Positions 44,995 to 55,232 of a DNA stretch of 64,000 nt are shown piece by piece. The stretch is from Prorocentrum cordatum (Eukaryota; Sar; Dinophyceae; Prorocentrales; Prorocentraceae), in assembly GCA_963575745.1 (NCBI GenBank), contig CAUYUJ010001760.1, positions 33,450-97,449 on the forward strand, given 5' to 3'. The notes beneath the pieces are model-generated. The model was given only the letters and a program-made list of their open reading frames with translations. It had not been told where the DNA came from and did no database searches. Position 1 is the first letter of the stretch; every line of letters begins with the position of its first letter. Position numbers and translations under genes: made by a program.

Positions 44995-45590
44995 GGGGCA
45001 TCGCGGCGAGGGCCGTGAAAACTCCCGGGTTCCATAGGCTCCTCTCTCCACTTCAGCGCTTTTCCTGGCCCCGCGTCGTCAGCGCACGTGACTCGGGCCG
45101 CGGTGCGCCGCCCCTTCCCCTTCCTGGCCCCCCCCTCCCCTCTTCCCGGGGGTTGCGAATGGAGCCTCTGGTCCGAGGTGCCCCTAGCTTTTCGTTCCAT
45201 TTTGGAGCCGCAGGGGCTCTCCATGGGGCCTCGTGAGAGGTGCTCTTGAGGCCGTGGGGGCCTCATTGGAACTCCTGGGGGAAGCTCGTGGCCAGGGGCA
45301 CTTCCAGCAGCGCGCGATCTTCGTCGTGCCCGGGTCCCGGGGGCCCCCGCGCGCCGGAGAGAGCCCGCGGGTCGCCGCGGGCCCCGCGGTCTTCGGCTTC
45401 AAGGGCACGCTGGAGGGGAACAAGATCTACTGGAGCCGCGGCGCGCGGAATTCGGAGGTGCAGCGGGTTCGCGTCGTGCCGGGGCGTCGGCGACCCTGGC
45501 GTTCGGGCGTTCGGGCGTTCGGGGGTGCCACGCCGCCAGCGGCCTGGAAGCGGCCCGCGGACAGCGCACGAGTCTCAGCCACGCGCAGAG
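44995..45590. other. Unassigned GC-rich sequence
   Basis: No recognised gene. A frame of about 130 codons (45233-45640) has no visible domain. Confidence 0.4.
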
Positions 45591-45729
45591 GGGGGTGGGG
45601 GGAGGGGGGAGGGCTTCTTAGAAGCACCCCTGCTTCTTAGAAGGCGCGGGCCTTCTTTGCAGATGTAAGGCCGGCGCCTTCTAAGAAGCAGCCTGCTTCT
45701 AAGAAGCCCTCCCCCCTCCCCCCACCCCC
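45591..45729. mobile_element. ~139-bp inverted repeat with CTTCTTAGAAG blocks
   Basis: The left arm GGGGGTGGGGGGAGGGGGGA, GGGCTTCTTAGAAGCA, TGCTTCTTAGAAGGCGC, GGCCTT is mirrored by the right arm AAGGCC, GCGCCTTCTAAGAAGCA, TGCTTCTAAGAAGCCC, TCCCCCCTCCCCCCACCCCC. Arms of about 68 bp differ by a few positions and one 1-nt indel. Each CTTCTTAGAAG is itself palindromic. It is probably a small foldback element. Confidence 0.75.
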
Positions 45730-45930
45730 TTGTGCGCGCCGCCAAGAGTCGTCACGACACGAGCCTGTCGTGCGCGAGGGGGGGGGGGTGGTCTTTTCGC
45801 GGCGGCGCGCACGACGGGGGCAGCGCGATGGGGGTCGGGCCTCCGAGGAAGCGGGGCGCTTCTTTGAAGGCGTGGACCTTCTTATTCGATGCTCGTTTTG
45901 GGGACCTTCCTGGGGGCCACCTAATGGATC

Positions 45931-46052
45931 TGTTCGATTCAGGTTCGACTCAGGTTCGACTCAGGTTCGACTCAGGTTCGACTCAGATTCGACTCAGGTT
46001 CGACTCATGTTCGACTCAGGTTCGACTCAGGTTCGACGCGGCTTCGACGCAC
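45931..46052 (+). repeat. 11-bp minisatellite GGTTCGACTCA
   Basis: Eleven units, most exactly GGTTCGACTCA, with variants ending in TTC, GC and one ATTCGACTC. GTTCGACTC fits the RNA polymerase III B-box pattern GWTCRANNC found in tRNA genes, but no tRNA cloverleaf or A-box is apparent nearby. A looser TTCGACTC-rich stretch exists at 35925-36095. Confidence 0.85.
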
Positions 46053-46461
46053 GAGTGGAGCGAGTGGCTCCAGGAAGGTCCCCAGAATGAGCATCTAATT
46101 CTTAGACGGGGCCAGGGGCTTCTGAGGAGGCTTGTAGAGGCCAGGAGGGCTTCGAAGAGATCCCTGCGCCGTGTTGAATCCCCCCCGCGCCTTCTCAAAA
46201 GGCCGCCACGACAGAGCCGAGGTGTTCGTTGGAGGGGGAGGAGGGCAGGTTTTTTTTGGGGGGGAGGAAGGGCCTCCTGGGGCGCTCTTGTCCCTACGGC
46301 TGGACTACCCCCGAAGCCACTGGTGGAACGCACCCCAGGACTGGCCCAGGGGGGCGTCGTCGTCGTGGCGTCGTGGGAGGTACGAGGAGGGGCAGAAGGA
46401 ATAAGGCCTGGGCTGTCGCAGGTAGCCGTCTTTCTTTTGCAGCAGTGGTCTGAAGCTGGGA

Positions 46462-46464
<3 letters not shown>
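46053..46464. other. Unassigned sequence
   Basis: No gene or repeat recognised. Confidence 0.4.
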
Positions 46465-46503
<39 letters not shown>

Positions 46504-46518
46504 TGTGTGTGTGTGTGC
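46465..46518. repeat. (GT)n microsatellite
   Basis: GT repeat with a single GA interruption near 46501. Confidence 0.9.
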
Positions 46519-47492
46519 ACCGTCGTTCGTGCGCTTGTTTCCTTCGTCCCCTCTCCGCCCCCCCGATTCCCCCCGCCCCCGTCCCTCACCCCTCCACGTG
46601 TCTTCCAGGACGGTATACGCCCACCAGCCCCCCACACGACACATCAGGCCCCGATCTGGGCTCCAGGAGGCGCCAGGACAGTCCACGGAAAGAGACAACC
46701 TTGGCCAAAGCTCAGCATACTTTCGCACATCTTGGGCTGATTCCGTTTTGCAGCTCAAGAGGGCTTCGAGATGGGCCCCAGAGGCTTGAAAGAGGGGCCA
46801 AAAAGGCCCCCAATAGCCCTGCCGCCAGGAAAGGGCCAAGATGGCCCCAGAACCAGCGCGGCTCCAATCCATTCCAAGGTGTTCAAAGTACACCCCTACA
46901 CGACTCCCGGACCTTCAAATCGTCCCCAACTAGCCCAGAGGGTCTCGAGATGGCCCCAAAAAGCACAAGAGATCGCAGTATGGTCCAAAGACCATTCAGG
47001 GAGGACCCTAAGAGTCCCCACATCTTCTCAACCCCCAACCTGACACGTCGATTAGTGAATTGTCCGTTTTCGGTTCTCGAGAGGGCGCTGCGGCCGTCAT
47101 TTTTTTAGGCTTGCGCCCGCCAGGTTTGGGCCCGAGGTCGTTTTTACTAAACCACGTTTTACTAAAGGGGGTTCTGTCCATCCCCGAATCTGGGGAGTAC
47201 CATCCGATCTTTCAAGCAGACCAATCATACAACGTCGACGCTTTCCCTTTCAACATGGACGTTTTGTCGTCGGCGTTGCCAAATGCGTGGCAGTCATGGG
47301 ACGGGGCGCATATCGCACGCGCAGTGGCGAAGTGTGGCCCTCGCCCGTGTGCTGCGCTCACACTCCCCGAGAGTCGGGCTCCCGCTCGGGCGCGCCGCAC
47401 ACACATTTCGCTCGCCAACCCGTCGACAGCAGGGCCGCGCGCGACCGGGCGCACTGTCGGTCTCGCTCTGGCGCCGCGCAGATCTCGGCTGA
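46519..47492. other. Unassigned sequence
   Basis: Contains an open frame (about 47060-47551) without recognisable domain or neighbours that would support it. No repeat relationship found. Confidence 0.4.
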
Positions 47493-47640
47493 CCCTGACC
47501 TTCCAGAGAGCTATTTTTTCGCACTGGAGGCCTAAAAACCTAAACATCTGAGCGAAAGAGCCTGAAACCAAGACGTAGAATAGCTTTGGGATAGGTTTTA
47601 AGTCGCGTGCGATTTTTTAGCCCTCTTGGAAGGTCAGGGG
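47493..47640. repeat. Imperfect inverted repeat with CCCTGACCTTCC arms
   Basis: CCCTGACCTTCCAGAGAGC and TATTTTTTCGCAC (47493-47524) pair with GTGCGATTTTTTAGCCCTCT and TGGAAGGTCAGGGG (47607-47640), apart from the T-run, which is parallel rather than complementary. An 82-bp AT-richer centre separates the arms. It could be a decayed foldback element. Confidence 0.5.
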
Positions 47641-47818
47641 AAAGTGGCGGCCACGCCGGGGCGCGGCGCGTTTCTCCCTCGCCAGCCCGTTCGGGGCGGG
47701 AGCCGTGCGCGAGCGGGCGGAGGGCCTCCCTCGCGCACGCCCCGTGCAGATGTTTCGCGCGGCGGCCGCCGACTCTCCGGGGGAAGCGGCAGGCGTGGCT
47801 GCGCGAGCGCGGGCGACG

Positions 47819-47903
47819 AAGGAGGAGGAGGAGGAGGAGGAGGAGGAGGAGGAGGAGGAGGAGGAGGAGGAGGAGGAGGAGGAGGAGGAGGAGGAGGAGG
47901 AGG
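47819..47903. repeat. (GGA)n microsatellite
   Basis: About 28 uninterrupted GGA units. It is embedded in GC-rich unassigned sequence (47641-48730) in which I recognise no gene. Confidence 0.9.
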
Positions 47904-48730
47904 GAGTTCCTGGGGGGGGAGCCGTCGGGGGGAGGCCCTCGGGCAGCTCCTGGGGGGGCCCCTGGGACATGTCTCGTCGAGGAGCCGCGCGGATTTTGCG
48001 CGCAGGAGGCCGTGCTGCTCCGGGGCGGCGAGGGTTGCCCCCTCGCAGCGCGCCGTGCTCTCGCCGCCGCGCCGCGCGAGGACTTCCTGCGGTTCCGCTC
48101 GCGCCCTGTGCGCGTCCCGGGTATTGTCGCCCTCGCCAGGTCTCGGGGGCGGCAAAGAGGGGGGTGATGACTAGGGGGGGGGGATATCATGGCGGGGGCA
48201 ATGATATCTCTCTCCAGATTTCATGGCGCCTCTTCTTGTTTTGTTACGTCCCTGGTCCTCCCCCTGGGCCGCGCACATGCCGCCGGCCATGATTTGCACC
48301 CTTCCTCTTGGACGCTCCCCTCTTGGCCGCTCCCGAAGGTCGTCGGGAGCTGGACCACGCGCGAGCGCTTTCCGTTTGATCGCAGGGGTGGACGCCAGAT
48401 GCTCCCAAGATCATTTGCGTCACCATTGGCTCCTATCCGATGGGAGGGAGGGTGGGGATGGGCGGGGCCCGCTGACTGGTTCGACCTGGCTGGCTTGCCT
48501 TCCAAGGCTCTGCGCGTGTACGCGGACACGCGCAATTTTATGTGATCCAGGGTTGTCCCCCCCAATGCAGTTGGGATCGAGCCCCCCCCCGCTGGATGGT
48601 TAAGCTCGCGGGCCTCGCGAAGGCCTCGCAAATTTGTTTTTTTCCCCCACTGTGGTCGTGGCCCTGTGGGCGTGGCGTGGTGGAGGGTGCCAGTGCACCC
48701 CCCGCCCTCCCCATGTCGGTGTGGAGTGGC

Positions 48731-48737
48731 TCGTCGT

Positions 48738-48813
<76 letters not shown>

Positions 48814-48831
48814 GGGCGGCGTCGTCGTCGA

Positions 48832-48862
<31 letters not shown>
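48731..48862. repeat. (CGT)n and (CGTCGG)n microsatellite
   Basis: CGT to about 48813, then (GTC)n and five GGCGTC-type units up to the foldback element that starts at 48862. Confidence 0.9.
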
Positions 48863-48863
<1 letters not shown>

Positions 48864-49070
48864 AGGCCGCCCAGATGGGGTCCGAGTAAATGGGGTGGGA
48901 GGATCGCACCGCATTGCCGATGCATGAAGGATCTGGCTCGATGTGGAACCCGATTTTCGCCACACCGACGTCCTCAATGCATCGCCGATACGTCGCCGAA
49001 CTCGCTGCCGCATCGGCGATGCGGCGCGATCCTCCGACCCAATCTACTCGGACCCCATCTTGGAGGCCTT
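48862..49070. mobile_element. Foldback element with CCGAGTAGATGGGG ends, copy 1
   Basis: The left arm GAGGCCGCCCAGATGGGGTC, CGAGTAAATGGGGTGGGAGG, ATCGCACCGCATTGCCGATG is complementary, with few mismatches, to the right arm CATCGGCGATGCGGCGCGAT, CCTCCGACCCAATCTACTCG, GACCCCATCTTGGAGGCC. The centre has two further CATCGCCGATAC-like self-complementary blocks. A second copy is at 60629-60786 and a partial at 60412-60465. No coding capacity. Confidence 0.75.
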
Positions 49071-50157
49071 CAGGCTTGTCGGTGACTCGGACTCACGAGC
49101 CGACCCCGAGGGCCCCAAAGACAGCCTGAGGGCTCCCGAGACGAGGGCAGGGCAGACACCTGGGGACCATTTGACGGCGTGTTGGCAAGTTTGGCTTTCC
49201 AGCCGCGCTTCCCTGGGGCTCCGATTGACGACTACAACAGGTCTGGGTGCACCAGGGTGTGGTTTGCGATCGGCGCCGCTGGCGCTTAGGGGATCGCCGC
49301 GCTGCGCCAAAGGTCTGCCGAACCCCCGTCGGGGCGCGGCAGAGATCTCCGTCGAGGTCCTCGCCCGCCCCCCACAGGCGCGGGTTGCAAGCCACACCTT
49401 TTGCAAACCACACCCTTCGGAGTCGCCGAAGACGTCACCCGACGTGCCCCGGAAGCACCCGGGGGCGTGCGAGGCAGCCCGTAATTTGAGGACCTGCCGT
49501 TGATACATTCGACTGGCCAGTTAACGCTAGCAGCACCTTTCGGGTGCCAGCCTGCACCCGAGAGGTGGAGCGAGCCGAAATTCGTGGCCGTGGCGAGTTT
49601 CCCGTCTATGGGGCTCGCGCAAGCTCAGCGGGCCGCAAGGAAACGTATGCGCACGATTCTTCGGGAGCGGTCAGAGGCGACCGAGACGGCCAGCCTAGAC
49701 CCCCAACGTATTGAGCAAGTGCAGCAAGGTTATCTTCAGTTTTCGGCCTCCAGGGGCCCTCAGCGGGCTCCAGGACCGTGAAGGAGCGACTCGGGACGAA
49801 AAGCCGGCCCCAGCGAAAGGGTTGGGATATTCGGGGATCGCATATTGAGCAAACCAAGACATCGGAGGTCGGGGAGTTCAGCTGGAGCGCCCCACCAGAC
49901 GGTGTAAGTTGTTTGTCGCACGTTCCTTTAATGAGTCGCCTTTGAGAAAGTCTTGGCATGAGGTCGGGTGGGAGGAGGTGGAGGACTGAGCGTCGGAAAC
50001 GGAGGGAGACATCGGAGACGGCGGTAAAGAGGGATGACCTGGCGGGGGTGGAGAAGAAAGGCGAGGCTACGGACGCGTGTGACGGTGAGCGAGTCAGCGG
50101 AGGAGGGAAACGGAGATGGGCCGAGACGGATGCCTAGTCTGGGGCCATACTTTAGTC
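49071..50157. other. Unassigned sequence
   Basis: No gene or repeat relationship recognised. Frames of 100-190 codons exist but carry no visible motif. Confidence 0.4.
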
Positions 50158-50544
50158 GCTTCGCGTATCCCCAACAGCTCATCCAGAAACGATGCCCAGG
50201 CGAGTTGCCCTGATCAGGGATGTGGAGGAGCAAGCAGTGTAACAAATGGCTGGGAAGCCGTCATACCTCAAGCGGCGGAGGATGGAGTCGGAGTCGGAGT
50301 CGGAGTCGGAGTCGGAGGAGGAGGAGTAGGAGGGGGAGGCGAAGAGGGAAGGCGGATGGGGGCTGGAGGGAGGAGGGAGGAGGAGGAGGAGGAGGAGGAG
50401 GAGGAGGAGGAAGAGGCGGATGAGGAAGAGGAGGAGGAGGAGGAGGAGGAGGAGGAGGAGGAGGAGGAGGAGGATCAGGAGCAGGAGGAGGAGGAGCATC
50501 AGCAGGAGGAGGAGGTGGGGGAGGAGGAGAAGGAGGAGGAACAC

Positions 50545-51090
50545 ACATAAAAAACCGAATGCTAGTAGTAGGATTGTTACTACTGATGCTAGTATTCGTC
50601 ATTATCCTAATAGTAAGACTAAACACATAACTACAATCACTGACACTCAGAACATTCAAGTATTAACATTCATATTGGTACCAAAGCTATTCATACGACT
50701 ATTGTTGATGAACATACCAACCATAGTAATGAACATGCCACTGCGACTCGAAAATTCACGATACCTTCAGTACGGTTAAGTAATACTATTCCAGCAACAA
50801 CATTAATACTAATACGATCAACCATCATAGTATTGCTCACTATGCTAATAACATTACTGTTACTACCAATACGGATACTAATGATTTTACTAGCAATCAT
50901 AACATTGTTACCGTTGATTATACAACTACGAACATGGATACTAATACGCATACGGATAACATTACCATTGCTGATACCAATCATACCGGTGACGCTGATA
51001 TCAGTAGTAATACTACGACGAAAGCGTAATACCACCATTACTAGTACCAATACTAATATGATTGAGATAATAACAACAGACGGAGGAGGA
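50545..51090. repeat. AT-rich, highly degenerate period-3 tract
   Basis: About 545 bp in which triplets of the type ANT, ACN and TAN recur (ACTAATACG, AACATTACC, AATACTACGACG) but no pure run exceeds a few units. Base composition contrasts sharply with the GGA tracts on either side. It reads as an old, mutated ATN microsatellite. Frames are open by composition; I do not call a gene. Confidence 0.5.
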
Positions 51091-51679
51091 GGTGGAGGAT
51101 GATGATGATGATGATGATGAGGAGGAGGAGGAGGAGGAAGAGGAGGAGAAGGAGGAACATGGCGAGTAGAAAGGCCAGAGGCCTCTCGGATGCCTCTCGG
51201 ATGCCTCTCGGAGTCTTTTCGGATGTCTCTTGAGAGCTGCTTAGGGTCCTCGTGGGGCGTCTTGGGGGCCTCTTTGCGGTTCAGGGGGCCTCTTGGGGCG
51301 TCTTGGATGCCTCGGGGGAGCCTCTTATGGGCCTTTTGGGGGTATTGGGAGCCCCTGAGGAGCCTGTTGGGGGTTTCATGGGACCTCCTGGGCGCCTCTT
51401 GGGGCACTCTCGGGAGCATTGGGGGTCATCTTAGGCCTATTTTGAAGGAGCTCGATCGAATTACTCAATGAGCCTCGCCTTGAAAGGAGGTCAATGAGCC
51501 TCGCCTTTGGACAATGAGTGCTTTCTGCCTTCTCGCCGAGGCCTTCTGGGACGCTCCTATGGGTCGCTGGGCGCGCTGCCCAGGTCCAGGGAAGGGGTAT
51601 CGCGAAGGGGTCGAGCTACCCACAGACAGCAGGCCGTCGCGCCCATTTCCGCCCGCTCTCCCAGCACACCAGTGGCACC

Positions 51680-51832
51680 CGAGGAGGAGGAGGAGGAGGA
51701 GGAGGAGGAGGAGGAGGAGGAGGAGGAGGAGGAGGAGGAGGAGGAGGAGAAGGAGGAGGAGGAGGAGGAGGAGGAGGAGGAGGAGGAAGAGGAGGAGGAG
51801 GAGGAGGAGGAGGAGGAGGAGGAGTGGAGGAG
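51680..51832. repeat. (GGA)n microsatellite
   Basis: GGA with single GAA interruptions near 51750 and 51788, lying inside composite copy 5. Confidence 0.9.
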
Positions 51833-52519
51833 GCGCTGAGGGCACCTCCTCCTCCTCTCTGGAGGACACACGGCATGGACAGGGGCCGCCATCGACAACC
51901 ATCGGGAACCAGCGCAGACGCCATCCAGGTGCGCGGATCCGCGAGGCGTGCCGCACATGCCGGCTGCGCCACGCGCACCACGTGCGCCACGCGGGGCAAC
52001 GTGTCGGCCCGCCCTCCGTGCGCAGCAGACACCAGCGCAGAGCGACGGCGGGCCTGCCGTGTGCGGGCGTGCGCCCTCGATCGCTCCGCACCCGTTCTTC
52101 CACGGGGCCGGTGGGCCTGCGGCACGGCAGGCTGCGTGCCGCCCCCCCCCCCCCGCCCGCCGTCCCCGGCGGGGTGGCATGTCTTTTCACTTGAAAGTGT
52201 CGGCACTCCCGCCATTCCGCTCAGGCGCCAGTGCAAAGTGATCGCGGGGCGTCCGCGCGTGATCCAGATTTTGATGATGCAGAGTGCACTTTGGTTTTGG
52301 TTTTCGCAAGGGATGGTTGGGGGGTGTGGGCACTGCGCACTGCAGGCGATTTTGCTGCCCCCCCTGCCGTCTGTGCCATGCTCTAGATTTGGAGGCAAAT
52401 TGTATTATACATTTTTTCTGGACAGGGATAGGGGGGGTGTTCGCATGGGTGTCGCATGGGTCCTGGTTGGCTGCCGGTCGGGTGGGGGAGGGGGTGTTAG
52501 TTCATAGGAGGCAGAGGTA

Positions 52520-52602
52520 CACCCCTCCTCGAGAGGGAGGGAGGGGGGGTGGGAGAGGAAGCGCCCTAAACCGCCTGCGCCCTAAAAGGGCTGGCGGGAT
52601 CG
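52520..52602 (+). ncRNA. Two-hairpin element, copy E (compensatory variant)
   Basis: The first stem pairs ACCCCT (52521-52526) with a G-rich run, with inner CCTC/GAGG. The second pairs CCGCC (52571-52575) with GGCGG (52593-52597), enclosing GCCCT (52579-52583) with AGGGC (52587-52591). Where copies A, B and D have an A-T pair in the middle of the outer stem, this copy has G-C, so pairing is kept while both bases changed. Confidence 0.45.
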
Positions 52603-52605
52603 TGT

Positions 52606-53290
52606 TTATGTCGGTGGTGGCCGTTCGAACGCGGGCACGGGCCGCGGGGACGGCCCCGGGCACGGCCGATGAGAGCGCCTCTCGGGACGTGCCGAGCGCC
52701 GGGATGTTTTTTTTTCAGACTCGCCAGAGGAACACCCCGTGCAAGGTCGTGTGGACGAAGGCGGTTGGCACGGACGAAAGCAGACCTGACGCGTCCCTCT
52801 TGCCAATCCACCTTCTCATCCACCCCCCTGCCACCTGACCCATCCGACGTCTCCCCTCCTCCCTCTGTTGCCCCCCCCCCCCCCTTTCCCCTCAGTCCAT
52901 CTATTCGCCTCTACCTGTGGGTACGAGTCTTACCTCAAAGCAGCCCCAATTACCCCTGGAGCCTCTCCCTTCGCATCCGCCTTCACCTGTCCCTCTTCCT
53001 GCTCTATCCCTTCTTTCCCTCCCGCCCTCCTGACCCAATCCCCTCTCCCCTGCCCATTTCACCTCCCGTTACCCCTGCAAATGCTCATTTGCCGCAACCT
53101 GTTCCGCCCCTTGCTCCACCTCCTCTTCCCCCTCTCGCCCCCCTTGACCGAACCCCTCCTTCCCTTCTCATTCCACCTTATCCTGCTCCCTCCATTCATC
53201 ATCCACCTCCACGCGTTCCTCTTCCTACCTCCCTATCTCTCCCTATCTCTCTCTCTCTCTATCTCTCTTCCTCACGACATATGAACTCAC
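52606..53290. other. Pyrimidine-rich sequence
   Basis: From about 52835 the strand is mostly C and T, with a C-run at 52870-52884 and TCTC runs near 53228-53268. No gene recognised. Confidence 0.55.
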
Positions 53291-54600
53291 ACTGATACTG
53301 CAAGGGCCTGTGCACTATTTCTTTTTTTCTCGGGCGTGTCAAAGTCATGTTAGCAGATGAGGGCAGCCTGCACACCGATATATTTATATAGATTTATTAC
53401 AGTGCAGAATCTGACCTTAGAACCTGCCTAACCACGCATGCGAACCCTCGAGTGCGACACACTACCAAGCTGAACACTGACTCACCCGCTTCGCTGACGC
53501 ATGCTACTTGCAATGCCTTTCTGGATCAGCCTAACCAAGACACGCGAGGGCGGGACGACCATTCCGAAATGCTATCTGTGAACGAGGTGTGCATTCGGAG
53601 CCTCCTGGGGCGGCGGTGCCAGAGCTGCGTCAGGAAGAGCTCCAGATTTATTTTAAATAACCCGAACAGGTCCCATCATGTTACGAACGGACACGGAGTA
53701 TTTATAATAACTGTTTTTTTTTCTTTATGCTGCGCGTTGCATCGGAAGCGAGCTCAACGCCTGAATTCGGCAACTACGGGTGGATATGCCCGTCGCCGAA
53801 GAGAACTCGACACGGACATCGAGTCGTCCTCAGGCGTTGTTCATAGTAGACCACATATGTTGTAGCAGATCCTCGCCCATACAGAAAACGGTGTATCACT
53901 TGTTTCTCTGCCTCCATGTGCTCTGGATGGCCGCAACCGTGAAGCCTTGTCTCCGAAGCTCGGCAATCCCGACTGGCAATACTAACATGATAAATATGAG
54001 CGGGGTCTGAAGCTGACTTCATTGAGCAACTCTACCAGACATTGGTTCGGCAAGTGGCTGCTGGTCCTGAATCGTGCAGGTCTGCGGGTAACAGTGCACA
54101 GTGCTTTCGTCGCAATGCCTGTTTCCCCAGATGTCCAAGGTACGTTTCAGCATGAGGTAGGCATGCATTCAAAACAGAACGTCATCATGGGGAACGGCCA
54201 AATTTCCAACCGTATAACCATGTCTGGTTTCCAACCATAGACGTGCTTTTCCATTCCATTCAATTGTGAGCACATCGATGTGTGGACGAGTCACACATTA
54301 CACTTGCAGGTATGTGTTCAAGAGGCTTACTCCATTCCGCCGGCTAGCATGCCCGATAACAGTGAGTTCGGCGAGAGTCGTGCCACTGTGCCTGGCTTGT
54401 GGATCAGGGGCCTCGGGGATCCATAAGATGATCTCCTGGAATACCTCTCAAGGACCTCTTGGAGGCGTCCTTCTTCCGCCCCTCCTCTTCCTCCTCCTGC
54501 CCTCCTTGACCCCCTCGCCCCCTAGGACCATGAGGAGGACGGCCATCTGAACCCAGTGGATCATCCTTAAACCTTTCATAACCGCCAGAGCCTTTGAGAC
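53291..54600. other. Unassigned, AT-richer sequence
   Basis: Base composition is closer to balanced than elsewhere in the window. No domain, RNA or tandem repeat recognised. Frames stay below about 140 codons. Confidence 0.4.
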
Positions 54601-54639
54601 ATTATAGTGCCCATCTTGTTTCTTATCTTCCTCTTCCTC

Positions 54640-54805
54640 CTTCCCCTCCCATACCTCGCCCCATACTCCACTCCATACCTCCAGCCCTTCCTCCTTCTTG
54701 TTCTTACTTCTCAGCTCCCTCTCTCTCTCTCTTTCCCTTTCTCTTTCTCGTTTTCATTCCCTTCCCCCCCTCGCTCTCTCTCTCTCTCTCTCTATACAGG
54801 TATCT
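54640..54805 (+). promoter_or_regulatory. Long polypyrimidine tract ending in TATACAG/G
   Basis: About 160 nt of mainly C and T, ending CTCTCTCTATACAG followed by GTATC at about 54802. This is the form of a strong 3' splice acceptor, usable in cis or trans. No coding sequence downstream can be tied to it, so it may be chance in a TC-rich region. A GTGCATGTGCAC-rich minisatellite follows (54808-54890). Confidence 0.25.
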
Positions 54806-54994
54806 TTGCACCTGCATGTGCACGTGCATGTGCTGACCGTGCACGTGCATGTGCATGTGCATGTGCAGGTGCATAAACGTGCATGTGCTGACCGAGTAGA
54901 GGGCACTGGAGATAGTGTGATCGCGCTGGGGTTCGAACGCAGCACCAGCATCTCCTATCCGTCCTCATCCTCATCCTTCGTCGTTGTCCCCCCT

Positions 54995-55210
54995 CTCTCC
55001 TTTCTTCCTCCTCCTCCTCCTCCTCCCTCCTCCTCCTCCTCCTCCCTCCTCCTCCTCCTCCTCCATCCTCCTCCTCCTCCTCGTCCTCCTCCTCGTCCCC
55101 TCCTCCTTCTCCTCCTCCTCCTCCTCCTCCTCCTCCCCCCTCCTCTTCCTCGTCCTCCTCCTCCTCCTCCTCCTCCTCCTCCTCCTCCTCCTCCTCCTCC
55201 CCCTCCTCCC
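54995..55210. repeat. (CCT)n microsatellite before the second spliced leader
   Basis: CCT with CTT, CGT and CCCC variants, ending CCCTCCTCCC directly against the spliced leader at 55211. It may have been the insertion target of the retrocopy. Confidence 0.9.
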
Positions 55211-55232
55211 TCCGTAGCCATTTTGGCTCAAG
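55211..55232 (+). promoter_or_regulatory. Dinoflagellate spliced leader, single exact copy
   Basis: 22 nt matching DinoSL fully, from TCCGTAGCC to GGCTCAAG, followed by TCAAGG, which may be the truncated end of an earlier leader. Because SL is added to RNA, this marks the 5' end of a retroposed cDNA. Confidence 0.92.

Larger units (their letters stand above)
50158..52605. repeat. Composite repeat, copy 5
   Basis: The left end CGCGTATCCCCAACAGCTCA, CCAGAAACGATGCCCAGGCG, TTGCCCTGATCAGGGATGTG is the best preserved. Then (GGAGTC)n/(GGA)n (50284-50543), an AT-rich degenerate period-3 tract (50545-51090), more GGA (51077-51155) and GCGAGTAGAAAGGCCAGAGG. A CTTGGGGGCC array (51180-51445), a GCCTTCTGGGACGCTCCTAT block, GCCCAGGTCCAGGGAAGGGG, GGA (51680-51832), GCGCCA-like sequence, GACAGGGATAGGGG and the two-hairpin sequence follow. 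Confidence 0.75.

Noticed and set aside
45931-46052. tRNA gene cluster
   Set aside because: Only the T-arm-like GGTTCGANTC motif repeats. There is no acceptor stem, anticodon arm or A-box at the expected spacing.
47060-47551. Frame of 163 codons as a host gene
   Set aside because: No recognisable motif, no supporting context, and GC-rich DNA makes frames of this size common here.
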